Positions 21,036-30,240 are shown, counted from the stretch's first letter. The stretch: 64,000 nt of DNA from Streptomyces angustmyceticus (GCF_019933235.1 NZ_CP082945.1:2852001-2916000), one strand, 5' to 3'. Notes: generated from the letters alone by a model not told the origin. A program made the numbers and translations.

Positions 21036-21436
21036 GACGGTTACCTCCGGGCTCGCCCGCGCCGCGCCGCGCGCCGCCGGGGACCTGACGGCGCACCACG
21101 TTCGGCCGACTTTGGGGCTCATCACATCTATGGCCCCCTACTGAAAGCGACCCCGTCCGGCCCGGCCGCCCGACACGTCGGCCGGGGCGCCAACCCCACC
21201 CACCCGGCCCAACCCCGCGCGCCGGCAGCGGCCTGAAACAGGGCGTACGGGAGTGCGGACACCCCCGTCCACCAGGCGGTTGTCGTATCCGCGTTCGACC
21301 CGTACCGGGGCGCATGGTTGCCGAAACGCACCGGTTCGAGTCGTAATCGCGCCTGCCCCCTTCCCAACGCCTACTGTGACGCGCGACACTCTCGGGCGCA
21401 TGAGATCGCCCACCACACCCAAAAGTGAGGGCACGC
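21036..21436. other. Divergent intergenic region between the orphan binding protein and the 99-aa protein gene
   Basis: These 401 bp lie between genes read in opposite directions and probably hold both promoters. No coding-like frame, hairpin or repeat stands out. Confidence 0.5.
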
Positions 21437-21736
21437 ATGTCCCTTCAGGACGAATTGACGGCGGTGGAACGCAGCCTGGACGGCCTGGTCCGGTCGGTGG
21501 GACGACTGGAGGCGCAGCTCGACGCCTGCCTGGACATCCGCCGGCTGCGCAGCGACACGGACCACCTGCGCGAGAGCCTGACCCTGCTGAAGCAGAGCGT
21601 GGCCGCCGGCCCGCCCCGCCGACCGGGCGTCGTGGTCGAGGAGATGGTGACCATCTCCGACGCCCCCTACAACGCCGCGCTGTGGACCGACGCCGAGGAC
21701 GAGGGGCTCGGCTCCAGGAACGGCCACGCGCCCTGA
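21437..21736 (+). CDS. Conserved-looking 99-aa coiled-coil protein upstream of sdhCAB
   Basis: Read from the ATG at 21437 (M-S-L-Q-D-E-L-T-A-V). Residues about 1-55 are a heptad-rich amphipathic helix (L-D-G-L-V-R-S-V-G-R-L-E-A-Q-L-D), and the C-terminal third is polar with an acidic patch. No signal peptide, membrane segment or catalytic motif is seen. It ends 106 bp before the TTG start of sdhC and may be co-transcribed with the sdh genes, but no functional link is known to me. The coding call rests on G/C at third positions and the regular helix. Confidence 0.7.
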   Translation: MSLQDELTAVERSLDGLVRSVGRLEAQLDACLDIRRLRSDTDHLRESLTLLKQSVAAGPPRRPGVVVEEMVTISDAPYNAALWTDAEDEGLGSRNGHAP

Positions 21737-21842
21737 CGACCTGACAGGAGTCCCGCTCACCGCCCCTCCACCCGTCCCGCCCCGCCCCGGCGGTGCCTTC
21801 GCCGCCCCCGCCCCGACGGAGCGCCCTTCACGGAGACCGACG

Positions 21843-22670
21843 TTGGCCACTGGCACCGAACCCTCCCCACCAGCGCCCGCGAACGGTGTGCACACCGCCT
21901 CGCGCGCCGCCATCCCCGCCCGTCACCTGCGCACCGACCGCTGGTGGCTGGCCCCGGCCGGCACCGCCGCCGGACTGTTCGCGTTCATCGTCTACTCGAC
22001 CTGGCGGGCGTTCGCGAACGCCGACTACTACCACGCGCCCTATGTCTCGCCGTTCTACTCGCCCTGCCTGGCGGAGAACTGCCGCACCATGCGCGGCGGC
22101 CCCAACTGGGAGCTCTTCGGCAGCTGGTGGGGCCTGTCCCCCGCGCTGCTCATCCTGATCTTCCCGCTGGGCTTCCGGCTGACCTGCTACTACTACCGCA
22201 AGGCCTACTACCGCGGCTTCTGGGCGTCGCCGCCGGCCTGCGCGGTAGCCGAGCCGCACAAGAAGTACACCGGTGAGACCCGCTTCCCGCTGATCCTGCA
22301 GAACATCCACCGCTACTTCTTCTACTTCGCGGTGCTGGTCGCGGGCGTGCTGACCTACGACACGGCACTGACCTTCCGCGACGAGAACTACGCCTGGGGC
22401 CACATGGGCCTGGGCACCCTGGTCTTCCTCGTCAACATCGCGCTGATCTGGGCGTACACCCTGTCGTGTCATTCCTGTCGGCACATCGTCGGCGGCCGGC
22501 TGCGGCACTTCTCCAAGCACCCGGTGCGCTACCGGCTGTGGGGCTGGGTCGGCAAGCTCAACGAACGGCACATGCTGCTCGCGTGGTCCTCGCTGATCAG
22601 CGTGGCCGTCGCGGACTTCTATGTCTTCCTGCTGGCCAGCGGGGCCATCGTGGACCCGCGCTTCTTCTAG
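21843..22670 (+). CDS. sdhC: Succinate dehydrogenase membrane subunit (Sdh1-type, SdhC-like)
   Basis: The 275-aa membrane anchor of a complex II-type enzyme starts with a TTG (21843). About five helices are visible; the histidines in H-R-Y-F-F-Y-F and C-H-S-C-R-H are candidate heme or quinone-site ligands. It resembles the single large membrane subunit of the mycobacterial Sdh1 operon rather than the small SdhC/SdhD pair. Several cysteines (S-P-C-L-A-E-N-C near the first loop, and C-H-S-C) are notable. No SdhD gene is present. The flavoprotein gene follows after 35 bp. Assignment of the subunit rests largely on the neighbouring sdhA and sdhB. Confidence 0.88.
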   Translation: MATGTEPSPPAPANGVHTASRAAIPARHLRTDRWWLAPAGTAAGLFAFIVYSTWRAFANADYYHAPYVSPFYSPCLAENCRTMRGGPNWELFGSWWGLSPALLILIFPLGFRLTCYYYRKAYYRGFWASPPACAVAEPHKKYTGETRFPLILQNIHRYFFYFAVLVAGVLTYDTALTFRDENYAWGHMGLGTLVFLVNIALIWAYTLSCHSCRHIVGGRLRHFSKHPVRYRLWGWVGKLNERHMLLAWSSLISVAVADFYVFLLASGAIVDPRFF

Positions 22671-22705
22671 ACGACAGCATCTCCTAAGGAAAGGTGTGCC
22701 CTCTG

Positions 22706-24673
22706 ATGGCGCATGTGGACCGGCAGGCATGGGACGTGGTCGTGGTGGGCGCCGGCGGCGCCGGGCTGCGTGCCGCCATCGAGGCCCGCGAGGCCGGCAT
22801 GCGGACGGCCGTGATCTGCAAGTCCCTGTTCGGCAAGGCGCATACGGTGATGGCCGAGGGCGGCATCGCCGCCAGCATGGGCAACGCCAACGAGCACGAC
22901 AACTGGCAGGTCCACTTCCGCGACACCATGCGCGGCGGGAAGTTCCTCAACCAGTGGCGGATGGCCGAGCTGCACGCCCGTGAGGCCCCGGACCGGGTGT
23001 GGGAGCTGGAGACCTGGGGCGCGCTCTTCGACCGCACCGCGGACGGCCGGATCTCCCAGCGCAACTTCGGCGGCCACGAGTACCCGCGCCTCGCGCACGT
23101 CGGCGACCGTACGGGCCTGGAGCTGATCCGCACCCTCCAGCAGAAGATCGTCTCGCTGCAGCAGGAGGACGAGCGGGAGTTCGGCGCGTACGACGCCCGG
23201 CTGAAGGTCTTCCAGGAGTGCACGGTCACCCGGGTGCTCAAAGAGTCGATCAGCGGCTCCGCCGCGGGGTCCGACCGGGTCGCCGGCGCCTTCTGCTACG
23301 AGCGGGAGTCCGGCCGCTTCTTCGTGCTGGAGGCCCCGGCCGTGGTGCTGGCCACCGGCGGCATCGGCAAGTCCTTCAAGGTGACCTCGAACTCCTGGGA
23401 GTACACCGGCGACGGGCACGCGCTGGCGCTGCTGGCCGGGGCGCCGCTGATCAACATGGAGTTCGTGCAGTTCCACCCCACCGGCATGGTCTGGCCGCCG
23501 TCGGTGAAGGGCATCCTCGTGACCGAGTCCGTCCGCGGGGACGGCGGGGTGCTGCGCAACAGCGAGGGCAAGCGCTTCATGTTCGACTACATCCCGGACG
23601 TCTTCAAGGACAAGTACGCCCAGACCGAGGAGGAGGGCGACCGCTGGTACGAGGACCCGGACCACAACCGGCGCCCGCCCGAGCTGCTGCCCCGCGACGA
23701 GGTCGCCCGCGCCATCAACTCCGAGGTCAAGGCGGGCCGCGGCTCCCCGCACGGCGGCGTCTATCTGGACGTCTCCACCCGGATGCCGGCGGAGGTGATC
23801 AAACGCCGGCTGCCGTCGATGCACCACCAGTTCAAGGAGCTGGCGGACGTCGACATCACCGCCGAGCCGATGGAGGTCGGCCCGACCTGTCACTACGTGA
23901 TGGGCGGGGTGGACGTGGACCCGGACACCGCGGCGGCGACCGGCGTACCGGGCCTGTTCGCGGCCGGTGAGGTGGCCGGCGGGATGCACGGCTCCAACCG
24001 GCTCGGCGGCAACTCCCTGTCCGACCTGCTGGTCTTCGGCCGCCGGGCGGGGCTGCACGCGGCCGAGTACGCGGCCGCGCAGCCCGACCGGCCGGCCGTC
24101 GACCCGCTGCAGATCGACGCGGCGGAGGCGGAGGCCCTGCGCCCCTTCAGCGCCGAGCTCGTCGAGGCGGAGAGCGGCCGCGAACCGGGCCCGGCGGAGA
24201 ACCCGTACACCCTGCACCAAGAGCTCCAGCAGTCGATGAACGACCTGGTCGGCATCATCCGCAAGGAAAGCGAGATGTTCGAGGCCCTGAAGCGGCTGGC
24301 CGAGCTGCGGGTGCGGGCCCGGCGGGCCGGCGTCGAGGGGCACCGGCAGTACAACCCCGGCTGGCACCTGTCCCTCGATCTGCGGAACATGCTGCTGGTC
24401 AGCGAGTGCGTGGCACGGGCGGCGCTGGAGCGCGAGGAGAGCCGCGGCGGGCACACCCGCGACGACCATCCGGCGATGGACCGCACCTGGCGCAACATCA
24501 ACCTGGTCTGTGAACTCGCCGACCCGCAGGGCGACGCACGGGCCGCCGACGCGGCGCTGGGCCAGATCCGCCTCTCCCGCCGCGAGACCCCGCCGATCCG
24601 CCGCGACCTCCTGGAACTGTTCGAGAAGGACGAGCTGGCGAAGTATCTGACCGACGAGGAGCTGAGCCGGTGA
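22706..24673 (+). CDS. sdhA: Succinate dehydrogenase / fumarate reductase flavoprotein subunit
   Basis: The 655-aa catalytic subunit oxidises succinate to fumarate using covalently bound FAD. The ATG at 22706 is chosen because AAGGAAAGG lies 11 nt upstream; the GTG at 22694 would overlap that site. The N-terminal dinucleotide motif is V-G-A-G-G-A-G-L-R-A-A. The active-site segments Q-F-H-P-T-G and H-G-S-N-R-L-G-G-N-S-L are intact, and the E-G-G-I-A-A motif near the flavin is present. The stop overlaps the sdhB start by 4 nt, so translation is coupled. Confidence 0.96.
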   Translation: MAHVDRQAWDVVVVGAGGAGLRAAIEAREAGMRTAVICKSLFGKAHTVMAEGGIAASMGNANEHDNWQVHFRDTMRGGKFLNQWRMAELHAREAPDRVWELETWGALFDRTADGRISQRNFGGHEYPRLAHVGDRTGLELIRTLQQKIVSLQQEDEREFGAYDARLKVFQECTVTRVLKESISGSAAGSDRVAGAFCYERESGRFFVLEAPAVVLATGGIGKSFKVTSNSWEYTGDGHALALLAGAPLINMEFVQFHPTGMVWPPSVKGILVTESVRGDGGVLRNSEGKRFMFDYIPDVFKDKYAQTEEEGDRWYEDPDHNRRPPELLPRDEVARAINSEVKAGRGSPHGGVYLDVSTRMPAEVIKRRLPSMHHQFKELADVDITAEPMEVGPTCHYVMGGVDVDPDTAAATGVPGLFAAGEVAGGMHGSNRLGGNSLSDLLVFGRRAGLHAAEYAAAQPDRPAVDPLQIDAAEAEALRPFSAELVEAESGREPGPAENPYTLHQELQQSMNDLVGIIRKESEMFEALKRLAELRVRARRAGVEGHRQYNPGWHLSLDLRNMLLVSECVARAALEREESRGGHTRDDHPAMDRTWRNINLVCELADPQGDARAADAALGQIRLSRRETPPIRRDLLELFEKDELAKYLTDEELSR

Positions 24674-25467
24674 GCGTGTCCCAGGAAGAGCAGCAGTCCG
24701 GCGTCTACCAGGCGCACTTCAGGGTGTGGCGGGGCGACGCGGACGCCGGGGAGCTGGAGGACTTCACGGTCGAGGTGCACGAGGGCGAGGTGGTGCTGGA
24801 CATCGTCCACCGTCTGCAGGCGACCCAGGCCCCCGATCTCGCCGTGCGCTGGAACTGCAAGGCCGGCAAGTGCGGCTCGTGCAGCGCGGAGATCAACGGG
24901 CGGCCGCGGCTGATGTGCATGACCCGGATGTCGGTCTTCGACCGTACGGAGACCCTCACCATCACGCCCATGCGGGCCTTCCCGGTCATCCGCGACCTGG
25001 TCACCGACGTGTCCTTCAACTACACCAAGGCACGCGAGATCCCGGCGTTCGTGCCGCCCCCGGAGCTGGGCCCCGGTGAGTACCGGATGCGGCAGGAGGA
25101 CGTCGGGCGGTCCCAGGAGTTCCGCAAGTGCATCGAGTGCTTCCTGTGCCAGGACACCTGCCATGTGGTCCGGGACCACGAGGAGAACAAGGCGGCCTTC
25201 GCCGGGCCGCGCTTCCTGATGCGGATCGCCGAGCTCGACATGCATCCGCTGGACGCGGCCCCGGAGTCCGGGATCGACCGCAAGCGCACCGCGCAGGACG
25301 ACCACGGGCTGGGCTACTGCAACATCACCAAGTGCTGCACCGAGGTCTGCCCCGAGCACATCAAGATCACCGACAATGCGCTGATCCCGCTGAAGGAGCG
25401 GGCCGCGGACCGCAAGTACGACCCGCTGGTGTGGCTCGGGAACAAGATCCGGCGGCGCGGCGAATGA
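24670..25467 (+). CDS. sdhB: Succinate dehydrogenase iron-sulfur subunit
   Basis: The 265-aa electron-transfer subunit starts with the GTG that overlaps the sdhA stop (GTGA). The 2Fe-2S ligands are C-K-A-G-K-C-G-S-C with a later Cys. The 4Fe-4S and 3Fe-4S clusters are served by C-I-E-C-F-L-C-Q-D-T-C and C-N-I-T-K-C-C-T-E-V-C-P. The spacing matches Sdh1-type/fumarate-reductase-like SdhB. It passes electrons from the SdhA flavin to quinone at the membrane subunit. The operon ends at the perfect palindrome just downstream. Confidence 0.96.
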   Translation: MSVSQEEQQSGVYQAHFRVWRGDADAGELEDFTVEVHEGEVVLDIVHRLQATQAPDLAVRWNCKAGKCGSCSAEINGRPRLMCMTRMSVFDRTETLTITPMRAFPVIRDLVTDVSFNYTKAREIPAFVPPPELGPGEYRMRQEDVGRSQEFRKCIECFLCQDTCHVVRDHEENKAAFAGPRFLMRIAELDMHPLDAAPESGIDRKRTAQDDHGLGYCNITKCCTEVCPEHIKITDNALIPLKERAADRKYDPLVWLGNKIRRRGE

Positions 25468-25488
25468 CCGGGCGGCGGGCATGACCGG

Positions 25489-25530
25489 ACGGGGCGGGGC
25501 CCGGGGCGCGCGCCCCGGGCCCCGCCCCGT
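25489..25530. terminator. Perfect 42-bp palindrome, bidirectional terminator
   Basis: Bases 25489-25509 are the exact reverse complement of 25510-25530. The element sits between the sdhB stop (25467) and the stop of the convergent phosphatase gene (25533), so as RNA it would fold into one very stable G/C hairpin from either direction. Confidence 0.8.
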
Positions 25531-25532
25531 GC

Positions 25533-28211
25533 TCAGAACAGGCTCAGCAGCGCTTCCGCCGGGTCCATCGCCGCCGACTCCCCGTCCGGCAGCGCGAGTT
25601 CGAACCACACGGTCTTGCCGCGCGGCGTGCGGCGGCTGCCCCACCCCTGGCTCAGCAGGCCCACCAGCTGCAGCCCGCGGCCGCCCTCGTCGGTGTCCCG
25701 GGCCCGGCGGCGGCGCGGCTGGGCGAGGTCGGCGTCCCAGACCTCGCAGACCAGGGTGCGGTCCAGCAGCAGCCGCAGCCGGATCTCGCCGTGGCCGTGC
25801 CGCAGCGCATTGGTCACCAGCTCGCTGACCAGCAGCTCCGTGGTGTCGACCAGCTCCTGCAGGCCCCAGTCCGTCAACTGGTCGCGGGCGAGTTCGCGGG
25901 CGCGGGCCACCGAACGGGCCTCCGGCGCCAGGTTCCAGTCGCCCACCGCGTCCTTGGGCAGCCCGTGCACCCGCGCCATCAGCAGCGCGATGTCGTCCTC
26001 GCCGTGCGAGGTGTCCATCGCGCTCAGCACCTGGTCGCAGGCGTCCTCCAGCGGGCGGTCGGCGCCCGAGAGGGCCGTGCGGAACGCCTGCAGCCCCTCC
26101 TCCAGCGGATGGTGGCGGGACTCCACCAGGCCGTCGGTGTAGAGCGCCAGCAGCGCACCGTCCGGCAGCTCGACCTCGATCTCCTCGAAGGGTTCGCCGC
26201 CGACGCCGAGCGGCATCCCCGGCGGCACGTCCAGCAGCAGCGCGTCCTCGCCGTCCTCGACGAGGACCGGCGGCAGGTGCCCGGCGTTGGCGAACGTGCA
26301 GCGCCGGGTGACCGGGTCGTAGACGGCGTAGACGCAGGTGGCGAGGTAGACCTCGGAGAGGTCGGCGGTACCGGCGGAGCGGCGCGGCTCCCCGGCGCCC
26401 TCGGCGGCCCCGGACCGGCCGCGGGCGGGGCGCGCCGAGGACGACCTGCCCTCGCCGTCGCCGCCGAGCCCGCGGGCGATCTCGTCCAGCGCCGAGAGCA
26501 CCTCGGCCGGCTCCAGGTCCAGCAGCGCCAGGGTCCGTACGGCGGTGCGCAGTTCGCCCATGGCGACGGCGGCGCGCAGCCCGCGTCCCATGACGTCGCC
26601 GACGACGAGCGCCGTACGGTGGCCCGGCAGTTCGATGACGTCGAACCAGTCGCCGCCGACCTCGGTGGCGGTGGTGCCGGGAAGGTAGCGGCAGGCGATG
26701 TCCAGGCCGGCGGCCTCGGGGTCGCCGGGCGGCAGCAGGCTGCGCTGCAATATCAGGGCGCGCTCGTGCTCGCGGCGGTAGAGGCGGGCGTTGTCGATGC
26801 AGACCGCGGCGCGCGCGGCGAGTTCCACGGCGAGCGCGGTGTCGCGCTCACCGAAGGGCTCGCTGCCCTTCGTACGGGAGAACTGCACCAGGCCGACGAC
26901 GGTGTCCCTGGCGACCATCGGGACGGCGAGGGTGGACTGCACCACCGCGCCCAGCTCCGGTCCCTCGTCGCTCTCCCGGCCCGGGATGATCTGCGCGTGG
27001 GCGGTCCGCAGGGCGCCCGCGCAGGGGGAGTTGAAGGGGTAGCGGTGGACGGCGCCGACCGCGACCGGGCCGGGGGCGTCGCCCGGGGCGGTGGGGAGCG
27101 GGGCGTCCGAGACGGCGCTGGCGAACGCGACCCGGCGTAGCTCCGCGCTGCCGTCGCTCATGCCGGGCGGGGCCTCGTCGCCCGACAGCAGGCCCTGGTA
27201 GAGGTCCACGGAGGCCAGGTCGCAGAACTGCGGTACGGCGACGTCCAGGAGGGTGCGGGCGGTGGTCTCCAGGTCGAGGGAGTTGCCTATCCGGGCGCCG
27301 GCCTCGTTGAGCAGCGCGAGGTTGCGGCGGGCGCTGGCGGCCTCGCGCTCCGCCCGGCGGCGGCCGGTCACGTCCGCGGCCAGCGCGGCGACGCCGATGG
27401 GGCGGCCGCTGGCGCCGTGCAGCCGGTAGAGCGAAACCGACCAGCGGCGGCGGTCCTCCTCGCCGGGCGCCATCCCGACCAGCTGCATCTCGGTGACCGG
27501 TTCACCGGTCTCCAGGACGCGGCGCAGCGCGACGGTCATCCGCTCGGCCTCGGAGCGCGGCAGGAAGTCGTGCGGGCCGCAGCCGCGGTACTTGCTCGCG
27601 GGGCCGCCGAAGACCGTGGCGAACCGCTCGTTGACCCGCAGCAGCTTCAGGTCCGTGCCGAACAGGGTGAAGCCCATGGGAGATTGACCGAAAACGGCCT
27701 GTGAGGCGGCGAGGTCGGTCTCGATGCCGCGCAGCGCCCGGACATCGACGACGAGGCAGACCGCGGCGCGCTCGCCGTTCTCGTCGCGCGAGGGCATCAC
27801 ATAGATCTCGGCGAGCCCGTCGGTGTCCGCGCCCTCCGCCTTGCGGTAGGGCACCAGGCCGGTCCACTCCCGGCCGTCGAGTATCTCGGACACCTTGCGG
27901 CGCCCGGTCGCCCGCAACTCACGGGGGACGAACGCCTCGACGGGGTCCTTGCCGAGGGCGTGGCGCGCGGGGATCCCGAGCATGTGCTCGGCCCGCTCGC
28001 TCCACTGGTCGATCCGCCCGTCGGGGCCGAGCGAGAAGGACGCGACGCGGATGTAGTCATAGATCGAGCCGGGCCGGCTGCTCTGCCACACGGGCGGGCC
28101 CTGCAGCTCCTCGCGCGCGTACGGGCGGCCACCTGGTTCACCGGAGCCGTCCGCACCGCCCTGACCATCGGCCTGCGCGGGTTCCGCCCCGCCAGATGAC
28201 AACTCGCTCAC
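25533..28211 (-). CDS. SpoIIE-family PP2C phosphatase with PAS, GAF and HATPase domains
   Basis: The 892-aa signalling protein has, in order, PAS-like domains (about 50-150 and 165-285), a GAF domain (about 300-480), a SpoIIE PP2C phosphatase core (about 500-720; G-G-D-W-F-D and G-D-V-M-G-R-G metal-site motifs) and an RsbW-like HATPase domain (about 745-885; N-A-L-R-H-G-H and D-T-D-E-G-G-R-G-L). In actinobacteria such fusions control anti-sigma antagonists by removing (PP2C) or adding (HATPase) phosphate on serine. No STAS antagonist or sigma factor gene is in this window. A similar HATPase-only gene lies 160 bp upstream on the same strand. It is cytoplasmic, with no membrane segment seen. 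Confidence 0.93.
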   Translation of the reverse strand: MSELSSGGAEPAQADGQGGADGSGEPGGRPYAREELQGPPVWQSSRPGSIYDYIRVASFSLGPDGRIDQWSERAEHMLGIPARHALGKDPVEAFVPRELRATGRRKVSEILDGREWTGLVPYRKAEGADTDGLAEIYVMPSRDENGERAAVCLVVDVRALRGIETDLAASQAVFGQSPMGFTLFGTDLKLLRVNERFATVFGGPASKYRGCGPHDFLPRSEAERMTVALRRVLETGEPVTEMQLVGMAPGEEDRRRWSVSLYRLHGASGRPIGVAALAADVTGRRRAEREAASARRNLALLNEAGARIGNSLDLETTARTLLDVAVPQFCDLASVDLYQGLLSGDEAPPGMSDGSAELRRVAFASAVSDAPLPTAPGDAPGPVAVGAVHRYPFNSPCAGALRTAHAQIIPGRESDEGPELGAVVQSTLAVPMVARDTVVGLVQFSRTKGSEPFGERDTALAVELAARAAVCIDNARLYRREHERALILQRSLLPPGDPEAAGLDIACRYLPGTTATEVGGDWFDVIELPGHRTALVVGDVMGRGLRAAVAMGELRTAVRTLALLDLEPAEVLSALDEIARGLGGDGEGRSSSARPARGRSGAAEGAGEPRRSAGTADLSEVYLATCVYAVYDPVTRRCTFANAGHLPPVLVEDGEDALLLDVPPGMPLGVGGEPFEEIEVELPDGALLALYTDGLVESRHHPLEEGLQAFRTALSGADRPLEDACDQVLSAMDTSHGEDDIALLMARVHGLPKDAVGDWNLAPEARSVARARELARDQLTDWGLQELVDTTELLVSELVTNALRHGHGEIRLRLLLDRTLVCEVWDADLAQPRRRRARDTDEGGRGLQLVGLLSQGWGSRRTPRGKTVWFELALPDGESAAMDPAEALLSLF

Positions 28212-28371
28212 GAGCCCCGTCCCCTCCAGCTCATCGTGCCCGGACCGGACCCGCCTGAGTATCCAGCACCTCGACTATCCGGAACACGGTCTTCACGATC
28301 ACAGCACAGTCTCGATCGCAGGTCATCGACAAGATGTCGATGAATTGGCAACGATCAGACCCACCTGTCTC

Positions 28372-28833
28372 CTAACCAGCCACCGACAGCTCGAACCACA
28401 CTGTCTTGCCACTCTTTCCGCGACGGGTCCCCCAGCGCCGCGAACTGCATGCGACCAGCTGCAATCCACGGCCTCCCTCGTCGTCGGGAGCGGCGTCGCG
28501 CTCCTGTGGCGGGTCGGGCAGCGGATCGGAGACCTCGACGAGCAGCCCGTCGGTGTTCAGGAGCACCATACGGACCCCGATCGGTCCGCTGGCGTGCCGC
28601 AGGGAGTTGGTGACGAGCTCGCTCACGAGTAGTACGGCCATATCGGCGGCGCCGTTCAGCCCCCAGTCGTCGAGCACCCGCCGGACCGCCGTACGGGCCG
28701 TGCGCACCGCACCGGGGTCGGCGGGAAAGCTCCATTCGGCAGTGGGCGAGCCGGAGACCCTGCCGCGCCTGCGGACGTTCCCGGGATCCGATTCCGGGAC
28801 CCCTGCCGCTGCGCTGTCGCTCACGCCGATCAC
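28372..28833 (-). CDS. RsbW-like serine kinase / HATPase regulatory protein
   Basis: The 153-aa single-domain protein belongs to the anti-sigma-factor HATPase family. The N box S-E-L-V-T-N-S-L-R-H and the G1 box D-D-E-G-G-R-G-L-Q-L-V are intact. The C-terminal K-S-G-K-T-V-W-F-E-L motif is the usual end of this family in Streptomyces. It starts with a GTG at 28833; a second GTG 9 nt later is possible. It lies upstream of and co-oriented with the SpoIIE phosphatase gene and resembles that protein's last domain, so the two may act in one partner-switch pathway (inference). Confidence 0.9.
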   Translation of the reverse strand: MIGVSDSAAAGVPESDPGNVRRRGRVSGSPTAEWSFPADPGAVRTARTAVRRVLDDWGLNGAADMAVLLVSELVTNSLRHASGPIGVRMVLLNTDGLLVEVSDPLPDPPQERDAAPDDEGGRGLQLVACSSRRWGTRRGKSGKTVWFELSVAG

Positions 28834-29336
28834 ATCCCAGCCGATGGCATCCCCGTCGTCTTGTCTGCGCCGAAGGGGTCAATCAGGGACATACCCGATA
28901 TCCATCCCTCAGTACCGCCCGCAGCGGTGCACTGTGGCACAAATGAAACATATTGCCCGCGCCGGGCGGCGGGGCCACGGCGGGCGGGGGGCGGGCCGGG
29001 GTGCCGGGGGCTGACGTGCGGAAAGGGGGCCTGCTGGAGGGGGCGGGCTCGGCATAGAGGGTCAGGGCCGGGAGGGCCGGCGGGGCGCCGAAGGCGGGGA
29101 GGGGCCGGCGGGGCGCCGGCGACAGGGAGCTCCCGGGGCAGGCCGCCGAAGGCGGGAGAGCGCGGCGGGGCGCCGACTGCAGGGAGCGCGCGGACCGGCG
29201 CGGGCCGCGCAACGGGCCGTACGGGGCGTGAAACCGGCGCCGTGCGCGCCGCACAAAGGGCCCGCGGGAAGGGCGTGAACGGGCGCCGTACGGGCCGCGG
29301 ACGGCCCGTCGGCGGAGCGGGCGGGACGGGCGGCGG
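28834..29336. other. 503-bp gap, mostly very G-rich repeated sequence
   Basis: The right 380 bp are an imperfect repeat field (see the entry at 28960-29335). Open frames across it are low-complexity Arg/Gly/Pro strings and are not believed. The left 120 bp, just upstream of the HATPase gene, have more A/T and are the likely promoter area. Confidence 0.6.
28960..29335. repeat. G-rich imperfect repeat field
   Basis: A core GGCGGGGCGCCG recurs three times (near 29078, 29106 and 29163), each time followed closely by A/G-rich AGGGAG-like sequence. A second unit beginning GGGCGTGAA and running into GGCGCCGT recurs near 29225 and 29271. The units are diverged, so the field looks old, perhaps grown by slippage. 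Confidence 0.6.
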
Positions 29337-29777
29337 CTACGGCCGTGCGCCCGGTACCCCGGCGATGCCCCGCACCCCCGTGGCCCCCGCCAGCCGGCGC
29401 ATCGCCTCGGCCACCGCCGGGCGGTCCTGGTCCAGCCAGTCGACCTGGGACTCCTCGCCGGGCAGCAGCCAGCGCAGCTCGTCATGGTCCTGCAGGGGGC
29501 GCGGCACCCCGGACACCAGCCGGGCCGTCCACACCTGCAGGACGTAGCCGGGCCGCAGCACCCACTCGCCCGGAATCCGTTCCTGGGCCGCCGCCTCGAC
29601 ACCCAGCTCCTCGCGCAGCTCGCGCTCCAGCGCCTGCTCGGGTGTCTCGTCGTCCTCCACCTTGCCGCCGGGCAGCTCCCAGCGGCCGGCCAGTGCGGGC
29701 GGCGCGCTGCGCCGGGCGGCCAGCAGCCGCCCGCGCTCGCACACCGCTCCGCCCACCACTACGCGCACGGTCGTCAT
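29337..29777 (-). CDS. NUDIX hydrolase (MutT / CTP pyrophosphohydrolase-like)
   Basis: The 146-aa protein is essentially one NUDIX domain. The NUDIX box is complete: G-G-K-V-E, then about seven residues, then R-E-L-R-E-E-L-G-V. The start M-T-T-V-R-V-V-V-G-G-A-V and the segment R-W-E-L-P-G resemble small MutT-type enzymes that hydrolyse nucleoside triphosphates to monophosphates. The substrate cannot be read from sequence; the short MutT form favours oxidised or non-canonical NTPs (family knowledge). It is the second gene of a minus-strand pair with the 59-aa SPOR-like gene 52 bp upstream. Confidence 0.92.
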   Translation of the reverse strand: MTTVRVVVGGAVCERGRLLAARRSAPPALAGRWELPGGKVEDDETPEQALERELREELGVEAAAQERIPGEWVLRPGYVLQVWTARLVSGVPRPLQDHDELRWLLPGEESQVDWLDQDRPAVAEAMRRLAGATGVRGIAGVPGARP

Positions 29778-29829
29778 GCGCGGCAGCCTACGTCCCCCGC
29801 TCCCGTCCCGCTCCCCCGCTCGCCGCCCC

Positions 29830-30009
29830 TCAGGTCACCGCCCGGTCGGCCTTCTCGACCACATAAAGCTGCTGGTGGCCGCGCGAGCCGAGCCGGTCGG
29901 CCACCCGCTCCGCCTCCGCTCGGGTGGCATAGCGGCCCACGCGATACCGGTTGCCGCCTTCGTCCTGGCGGATGACGAGCCAGGGGAGCACCGCTCCACC
30001 CTCGGTCAT
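29830..30009 (-). CDS. Very small SPOR-like protein, 59 aa
   Basis: The ATG at 30009 opens 59 codons to a TGA at 29830. The protein begins M-T-E-G-G-A-V-L-P-W-L-V-I-R-Q-D. The pattern W-L-V-I-R, then Y-R-V-G-R-Y-A-T-R-A-E-A-E, then A-D-R-L, then L-Y-V-V-E is a compact SPOR-type fold: a strand, G-x-Y/F and E-A, then a final strand. SPOR domains bind denuded peptidoglycan, but this one has no signal peptide, so it more likely acts inside the cell. Third-position G/C and the regular fold support a real gene despite its length. Confidence 0.8.
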   Translation of the reverse strand: MTEGGAVLPWLVIRQDEGGNRYRVGRYATRAEAERVADRLGSRGHQQLYVVEKADRAVT

Positions 30010-30240
30010 TGCGCCCCTCCGTCCGCCGTGTAGCGCGCCGTCGCACGCCCCTGGTCCGCTGATGCCGAAAACGCAATCCGCATATGCCCGAGCCTACGCC
30101 CGACCTTTACTCACCGGATATGGAGTTTCACAAAGAGGTACCGAACCGGCCACCCGCGGGCCGCCGGCGTACCGGAAGCGGCCTGCGAGTGGCCGGTGGG
30201 CCCGAGGGACGCTCGGGCGGGGGACGGAAGGGTGTGCGGC

